NCBI GenBank assembly: GCA_963680875.1
Contig: OY804579.1
Coordinates: 53,644,036-53,708,035 of the forward strand
Length of the DNA: 64,000 bases
DNA from: Bathymodiolus brooksi
Taxonomy: Eukaryota > Mollusca > Bivalvia > Mytilida > Modiolidae
Direction of reading: 5' to 3'
Both the position numbers and the translations under genes were made by a program. Position 1 is the stretch's first letter. Each line of letters opens with the position of its first letter. Shown piece after piece: positions 57,761-64,000 of this stretch. Below the pieces are notes generated by a model, which had not been told where the DNA came from, searched no databases, and saw nothing but the letters and a program-made list of their open reading frames with translations.

Positions 57761-58092
57761 TTTCCACAACTTTTGTGAACTCCTGAGAATTAGAATAGGA
57801 ATAGAATATATCTGGTCCCTATCAAACAATCAGATTTTGTTAAGCTCACTTTCTTATTTTTTTGTTTTTAATGCATGCCATCACAACTTATTTGTTTTTA
57901 TGAGGGTAAATATTTGAAAAAGGGAGAGATTTTGTAACTTTTGTGAACTCTTGAGAAACATAATAGAATAATGTCTGGTCTAAATCAAACAATCAGTTGT
58001 GTTAAGCTCACTCTCTTTGTTTTTGTTTTTAATGCATGCCATAACAACTTATTTGTTTTTATTGGGTAAATATTTATAAAAAAGAAGATGAT
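57761..58092. repeat. tandem duplication of about 165 bp
   Basis: Two diverged copies share acttttgtgaactc, tcaaacaatcag, gttaagctcact, tttgtttttaatgcatgcca and acaacttatttgtttttat. Confidence 0.8.
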
Positions 58093-59885
58093 TATGTGAT
58101 GTAGGAAGTTTTATCTAGGTTAGCTTATCTCTTCATGTAATTATATAGGTATTATATATATGGTACATGTTTAACAATGAAAATCTAAGGTAAAAAAAAC
58201 CCATAGGTACTGAAAGCGCCTGTACCATATGTGAAAAGCTGCAGAACTGTAGCTCTCTTATTCTCTTCTTTTTTGAATAAGGTCACCAAAGAAAAAAATA
58301 ATAAAAAAAAGACGTGGATTATTATTTTATGTACACAGAGTTTTTTTACTATAAAAAATTAAGTATCTTTAAGAATGTTAAGTGTTTTCAGGCTTGTGAA
58401 ACCTGTCTGACCAAAACAACAGTAATTACCTTCATTTCTACATTCATGAAATGCTTAATTGAAATCAATGGAAAAATGATTTACACATGTAAAACAAATA
58501 GATACTGTTTGCATAGATAATAATTGTTGTAATCACAGAAAGGTGTACCCATTCACCTGATTTAAGTCCAATTAACCAACATCTAGCCATTTTGTAAATA
58601 AAAGCTGTAAATATCCCAGTTTGAGATGAAATATAAATATACCTAGATGCATGTATGCCAACAAAGTAATTGGATTTAGGTAATTTTTCTATTCCTTTCA
58701 TTCTTCACCCTGTTTTGAAATTTATCAGCAATTACACCCCCTTCTCCTGCCCCCTTGCTGCTGTTCAAGATTTTTTCTTATCTTTGGATATTTGAGAATC
58801 TTTGTCCAAATTTTCATACTTTCTGTTTGCAGCACCATGCTACTATCACAATAGAAATGTCTATGCCCTTTTGTCCAATTTGTGAAATTATAGCATTATT
58901 TCACCTTAAAATACATCTATTATTATTATTGTAGAAAAATAACTATATTGGAATCAATAAAGATATTCTTAACATTGATAATATCTGACAATTAATAAAA
59001 AAAAAAGTGCCCTCTGATTGCACAAGTGCCATACCTTTCTAAATTTCTGGGGGAAACATGATATGATATAGCCAGTAATAATGGATATGGAGATATTATG
59101 ATAAAATATGAATTAATATTGGAATGTCACCATCAAATGTTTTCTTTTCAATCCTATACTTATTTTTTTGTTAGTTAAAACCATATATAGAAAATACATA
59201 CATACATTATTGTATTTTTGTATTTATTTATGAATTTATGGTTAATATAAATAAATACCTTTGTGATTCCATAAGATTTATAGAAGTATTATATAAAATT
59301 ATAAATAGATTTTTTTTACACCTTTTAAATCATTGACATGTATTAAGGAGATGTTAAAAATAACAGTTGAAGATTGCAAATGTTGAGAGGGTAAACATTT
59401 GATATTTTATAACAAGTATTTGCAGTGCTTTTTTCTCTTGTATTTATAAGGATGGAATAAATAGCCATATCTATTCTTACTTCCAAAACTTACTTGGGCA
59501 AAGGATATGCAAAATATTTTGCTGCTACTTGGTTTTTGTCTGTCTTCTTCCCAGAAACCACTTTGACATTTAAATCAAAATAAGCTATCACTGGGAATAA
59601 TAGTTACTGTTGGTTGAAGTATGAACAAATGTTTTTTGTCTAAAAAGTCAAAGGCATAGCCATTTGAACCAAAAGTTGCCAAGATTGAGCCATTGATAGT
59701 TGTTAAGTAATTGTTTCATTCCATGCTATCCAATATACAAAAAATGGCGACCACAATGCTTTAGGATCTTTAATGATCAAATTGCTTTAAAAAAGATTTT
59801 AGAAGCCATTTTATTGATTGAATTGAAACTTTGCAGATGTAATTTTCAGATATCATCGTTTTATATGTAGAACCAATTGAGCTGA
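58093..59885. other. no gene seen
   Basis: AT-rich intron DNA with no recognisable repeat or gene. Confidence 0.5.
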
Positions 59886-60050
59886 AGGTCACCTCTATTA
59901 AGCAGTCACCTGTATTAAAAGGTCACCTTTTTCTTGTCCTGTCATAGAACATTTGATATAAATTGAACCTCTTTTAAGAGGTCACCTGTCTTATAAGGCC
60001 ACTTTTTCTTGGTCCCAAGGGTGACCTCTTAATACAGGTTTGACTATATG
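59886..60050. repeat. MITE-like repeat with ggtcacct blocks
   Basis: Inverted pair: cacctgtattaaaaggtcac near 59908 and gtgacctcttaatacaggtt near 60023, with two degenerate direct copies of aaggtcacctttttcttg between. Looks like a short non-autonomous DNA element. Confidence 0.5.
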
Positions 60051-60092
60051 GATATATAAATGATAGACCTAATTCTTCTGCCTATACAACAT

Positions 60093-60199
60093 ATATTAAT
60101 TAGTTTTTGTTATCTGTCATTGATTGTTATTCTTTATTTTTTACTTTCATACAAAAAAAAATCAAAAATCAAAGAAAGATAACGAAAACTAGTTAATAT
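60093..60199. repeat. small inverted repeat beside hairpin D
   Basis: 23-bp arms 60093-60115 (atattaattagtttttgtta...) and 60177-60199, three mismatches, loop about 60 bp. Confidence 0.65.
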
Positions 60200-60201
60200 T
60201 T

Positions 60202-60426
60202 AAGAATAATTGAATGCATTTTTTTGTAGTTTTATAGGCGTGTAAAAGACGTGGACCGAGGCACATTTTTTGTATGAAGTGCGAGCAAGGCACATTTTTT
60301 TGTATGAAGTGCGAGCAAGGCACATTTTTTGTATGAAGCGCGAGCTAGCACTTCATACAAAAAATGTGCCTCGATCCACGCTTTTACACGCCTATAAAAC
60401 TACAAAAAAATGCATTCAATTCTTAT
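60202..60426. repeat. palindromic hairpin D with tandemly duplicated tip
   Basis: Arms 60202-60279 and 60351-60426 are inverted complements with very few mismatches (tgcatttttttgtagtttta, taggcgtgtaaaag, gaggcacattttttgtatga). The tip contains two extra copies of gtgcgagcaaggcacatttt plus ttgtatgaa and ends gcgcgagctagc. No coding capacity. Confidence 0.85.
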
Positions 60427-61136
60427 AATTACATTTAAATCACACCAAAATTTAATATATTTCGTTGTGAATTTTATTTGTGTTAGATTATTTGCTGTTG
60501 GAAATTACTACGCCATTGATTGTTTACATCTGACGTCGTCATGGAGGCACGTGCAAGTTCGGGTTTGAGTTTTATTGGGATGTAAAACATCTCTTTTATA
60601 ATCATGTGACCACTTCATAACCAATCATATTGTAACATTTCAATGAAAAACGGAAGTAATGTAATTATATACCCTACAGACACAGAAGAATCTGGTCTAC
60701 ATGTATATATACATAATCCTTAAACACTGCACCAAATTTTATAGAGCAATCTAGCAAATACTGACTAGAATCTAGCTCTCCAGGTTCTATGGACTAGGTA
60801 ATTTCCTTGCTATGAAATACAAATGCTTTGTCAGCATTATATTATAAAAATATATATGAATTTAAACATGTTATTAAATTAGTGTAGTATATTATAAGTA
60901 TATGTGTAATGCATGTAAACAATGTCATATATATTGTTACATTGTCATAATATCTTTGATGCAATTGTATTTCAGCTGATTTAAGTGACAGGTATATCAG
61001 TGTGATATCATTGTCAAGTATGGTTAAGTAGAAGTACAATAATCTTGTATTACAATGTACTACCTTTATAGATCTCCAATTTCATTCTTAATTTTGGTGT
61101 TTTAAAAACCATTCATGTGTGCCAAAACTTTTGTTA
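60427..61136. other. no gene seen
   Basis: AT-rich intron DNA. Confidence 0.45.
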
Positions 61137-61318
61137 TGGTTAGGGTTATGGTGTTTTACGCCACTTTCAACAATATTTCAGTTATATCGTGGCGGTCAGT
61201 TTTATTGGTGGAGGAAACCGGAGTACCCGGAGAAAAACACTGACCTGCTGCAAGTTACTAACAAACGTTATCATATAATGTTTTATTGGTGGAGGAAACC
61301 GGATTACCTGGATAAATT
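61137..61318 (-). mobile_element. SINE-1 copy, head missing, central block duplicated
   Basis: Telomere-like tail ggttagggttatggtg, then the tail and central block on the minus strand. The segment ttttattggtggaggaaacc occurs twice (about 61200 and 61282), and the head is absent. Confidence 0.8.
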
Positions 61319-62820
61319 TTTTTATAAGATTTCTGGGAGATTATATTTATATAATGTTGTTTATTCATGAAGTATATTGTGACATTCATCATTAAATCAA
61401 ATGTTTCAGCAAAGTAAATAGTTCTAAGTTCATGAGGTCAAAGCTATAAAACCCAGATGTTGTGTGCAAAGATAACAAGGACACTATCGCATTGCAGACA
61501 CTATTATGTATTACATATCTGATCAGTTAGTTCATTAAAGTCAGGAGAATAGTAAACATCTTGTAGAGTATTTGGTAGCCTCTCCCCCCACAATATGACA
61601 TAAATGAAAGTAGTTCTTACCCCTGTACTGAGATCGGAGACCCCATAGTCATAGTTTGGTCGGCTCTGTTGATGAAGTAAGGCAGTCATTTCTTGTTCTG
61701 GGAATTATAATTTCTTTTTTTCTGCAGTTTATTTTTATTTTGATTATCAAATCTATCAACCAAAAAAAAAAATCTTTTTTCGAAAATTTATTTTTAAATG
61801 ATTTATTATTTTTATAATATTTATTTGTCATATTTAATGAAATTCTTCCTGTTTTTTCTTTATATTCATGAAATGTAGATTTTATCTTGTAGAAATAAAT
61901 ACACAGAATTCTCTAGAGTCTGAAATTTTGACATTAGTTGCAATAAAGATAATATTAAACAATAATTTTCTTGAGAACCTATTTTGGTAATGCTATTGTA
62001 AATGGCATAAATGATGGACATGAACATGTACAATGGAAGACCCAAGGGTCTATGGGATACAAGGCCTTGGAACCAAATATTAAAATAGACTAACATGTCA
62101 AAAACAACATGAATCAGTATTATGATATGTAGATTTAAGTTTGTGTAACTTTAGGTGTCAGGGTCTATGGTTTACCATGTGGTCCAAAGTTTGAAGATTT
62201 TAGGTTTATGGTGTTTAACTCCACTTTCAACAATATTTCAGTTTGAAGAAGGCCGCCTTTAGAAGAAAATCAAATTTACACCATAAGAACCAGAATGACA
62301 CGGCAATTGCATTTTGCTTGAATGTTGCGATACAATGATTTAATTTTGTAACAAGGAATGCCCCATGGTCTATTGAGTTGAAGTCGTGGGAAATCAAAAT
62401 TTAACATGTGCTACAATAATAGACTTGCTAAAATCCCTTCCTTATTAATAATCCCTTTGAAAATTACTGCTATGAAAATTAAGTCTTGACTGACCACTGA
62501 TATACTAACTTAACATTTCTTTAATGATTACATGTAGATAGTTAATATAAGTGGTCAGTCAATATCTCAACTGTCATAGCAACAATTTTATTTAAAGAAA
62601 TTATTAATTAGAAAGGAACTTGTAACAAGCCTACTACAATAGGAACTTGTTCAATAAATTTTCTTATCCAGGTTAGCAATACAGACTCATGTCAGCCTCT
62701 TTTTTTTTTTATCTTATGCCTTAGATTATATTATTTGAAAAAATAATATCTGGTAGAATGGTGTCAAGCTGTGAAAACTATATCAATGCATATTAAGCAC
62801 AGTTTTTTTTTTAATTTCAG
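61319..62820. other. end of intron 2
   Basis: A 42-bp SINE-1 tail relic (tttatggtgtttaactccac, tttcaacaatatttcagttt; minus strand) lies at 62201-62242. Otherwise AT-rich DNA, ending in a long T-tract and ttaatttcag. Confidence 0.55.
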
Positions 62821-62910
62821 GTTTTTGGATCTTATTTAGCATTTTGTGGTATTGGTCTGAAAAATGCCCAGCTTTATGAGAAATCTCTGCTAGAAAACAG
62901 AAGGAATCAG
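62821..62910 (+). CDS. PDE5A: PDE5-type phosphodiesterase, exon closing GAF-A
   Basis: A 90-bp, phase-0 exon of 30 codons: [20 protein letters not shown] then [10 protein letters not shown]. It forms the last strand and long exit helix of GAF-A, which leads to the GAF-A/GAF-B linker. The block AFCGI-x-L-x-NAQLYE is conserved in PDE5/6/11, and YE-x-SLLEN-(R/K)-RNQ is particularly PDE5-like. The acceptor tttttttttaatttcag is strong and the donor CAG|gtatga is good. The next exon (start of GAF-B) is not recognisable in the remaining 1.1 kb, so GAF-B and the HD-type catalytic domain must lie downstream of the window. Confidence 0.95.
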
Positions 62911-64000
62911 GTATGATTTACTTGTTATTGCTTATGAGGTCATGTTACTTCATATGAGGTCATTGATCTGTCTTTGTTTCTATGGTACCATGCTGTGTCA
63001 TCTGCTGATAGTCAGATCATCTTGACTCAATAGCATCTGTTCTATTGGTTGTAATAAACAATATATTTTTTGTGCATATTATTTTTTTTTTCTATTTTCT
63101 AAAATAAACAAACTAGCTAAACTTATAGACCTGTGTATGTCAAAATAAAAAAGAATGAAACGTCTATTATGAGGAGTAAAATTGGCTATAAATGAATGTC
63201 TCGTGCTGTGTAAGTAAATAGGCTTACATTATTTATCTAATCTGTACTTGGAATCATCTTACTACAAGTACAAATGTATTGACAGGAAAGATAACTTCAT
63301 TTGAACTGAAAGTTGATCAAACGGAACTATATCATTGAATCGTAAATCTCTTCATCTCCAGTTTGCACTTTTTTTACATCATAAATCATGATTCTCTGAT
63401 AAAATCGAGGATCGACAAACTTTAATCTTGTCAGGATGGCATTAACATGTTGCACAAAATTATGATATGATTTAAGTGAGTGAAATGAGTTAGCTGATTT
63501 ACCAATAGAATGAAAAACAAATACCACACTGTGTGAACAGTTCCAAAATTCAATAGAAAAATCATTAAAAAGAAGCAAAATTGATATGCTTAACATGCAA
63601 GTACATAACCACTCACTTTCCTGGCTTGGTACAAGCACTTCAAATATTTTTTTAGCTTTTCTGAATGAAGACTACATAAGTTTTTGTCATCACTTGGCAT
63701 TTGGTGTCAATTTTCAGAGTACCAGGAGAAACCCACCGAGCTGCTGCAAACTCTTAGACAAATGTTAGGATTTTGTACTTTATATCTGAAACATGTTAGT
63801 AATTGTTTCATACTCATAAAAGTTCTTACGATTTTTAAGATATTCATGATGTCAGGACGAACTTTGATTACTGTATTTTATAGTGGTATCTCACATTCAT
63901 TAAAAAAACCAACCGATAAATGTCAAGTGTATTGATGGTTTTATAAATGTACTCTTCTACCTTCAAAATCAATTTGACGCCTACTTTCCCCTCAGATCTT
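62911..64000 (+). other. start of intron 3; no further exon recognised
   Basis: Frames at 63327-63935 (both strands) show no phosphodiesterase motif. A SINE-like relic (agtaccaggagaaacccacc, gctgctgcaaactcttag; minus strand) lies at about 63716-63766. Confidence 0.6.

Larger units (their letters stand above)
52719..62820 (+). other. intron 2 of the PDE5-like gene (about 10.1 kb)
   Basis: From gtacct to tttaatttcag. HDEK joins [10 protein letters not shown] directly, as expected for GAF-A, so no exon seems missing. Contents listed separately. Confidence 0.85.

Noticed and set aside
31680..61370. Frames with [26 protein letters not shown] sequence (e.g. 31680, 44264, 52699, 61119)
   Set aside because: All are translations of the antisense strand of SINE-1, which explains the repeated peptide.
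63327..63935. Next exon (GAF-B) of the PDE5-like gene
   Set aside because: None of the frames contains the expected GAF-B start block, and the plus-strand frame overlaps a SINE-like relic.

Overview
The window is AT-rich, repeat-dense animal DNA with an intron-bearing gene on the + strand. The interspersed repeats (several tRNA-headed SINEs sharing a 3' tail core with wording close to atatagctgaaatattg...gcgttaa, plus CR1-like, Penelope-like and MULE/FLYWCH elements) are what I would expect in a mollusc, most likely a bivalve. The species cannot be named from this sequence.

Host gene. Three + strand exons (22204-23045, 52557-52718, 62821-62910) join in phase 0 with GT/AG borders. They encode the N-terminal region and a complete GAF-A domain of a cGMP-binding phosphodiesterase of the PDE5 type. 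The regulatory R-K-I-S phosphosite and the N-K...F-x3-D-E cyclic-nucleotide motif are both visible. The introns are about 29.5 kb and 10.1 kb. The second GAF domain and the catalytic domain must lie beyond 64000. No other host protein gene was found.

1-22200, upstream of the gene: a broken hAT transposase end; a foldback element; SINE copies; a CR1-like retrotransposon (SGNH-type ORF1, 2A peptide, PHD-like finger, endonuclease) split by a Penelope-like insertion; a SINE split by a hAT-type element; LINE reverse-transcriptase C-terminal remnants; a hAT-type MITE; several tandem arrays.

23046-52556, intron 1: an old degenerate array; a MULE (FLYWCH finger plus DDE transposase) containing a LINE insertion; a foldback cluster; a 3.3-kb minisatellite with a sharp 61-bp to 52-bp unit switch; a 33-bp array that reads as an 11-residue repeat; 50-bp and 84-bp arrays interrupted by an inserted element and by a SINE; many SINE copies with visible target-site duplications.

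52719-64000, introns 2 and 3: a SINE 15 bp past the exon-2 splice donor; a 1.3-kb 35-bp array and a 65-bp array that both grew from one dispersed repeat; a SINE split by a hairpin-headed insertion; a long palindrome near 60.3 kb.

The most unusual patterns are (i) four palindromes with unrelated arms but similar CTCGC/GCGAG-rich tips, (ii) SINEs whose 3' tails read as telomere-like ACCCTA repeats, and (iii) minisatellites that visibly originate inside mobile-element sequence. All homology statements rest on motif recognition by eye; no search was run.
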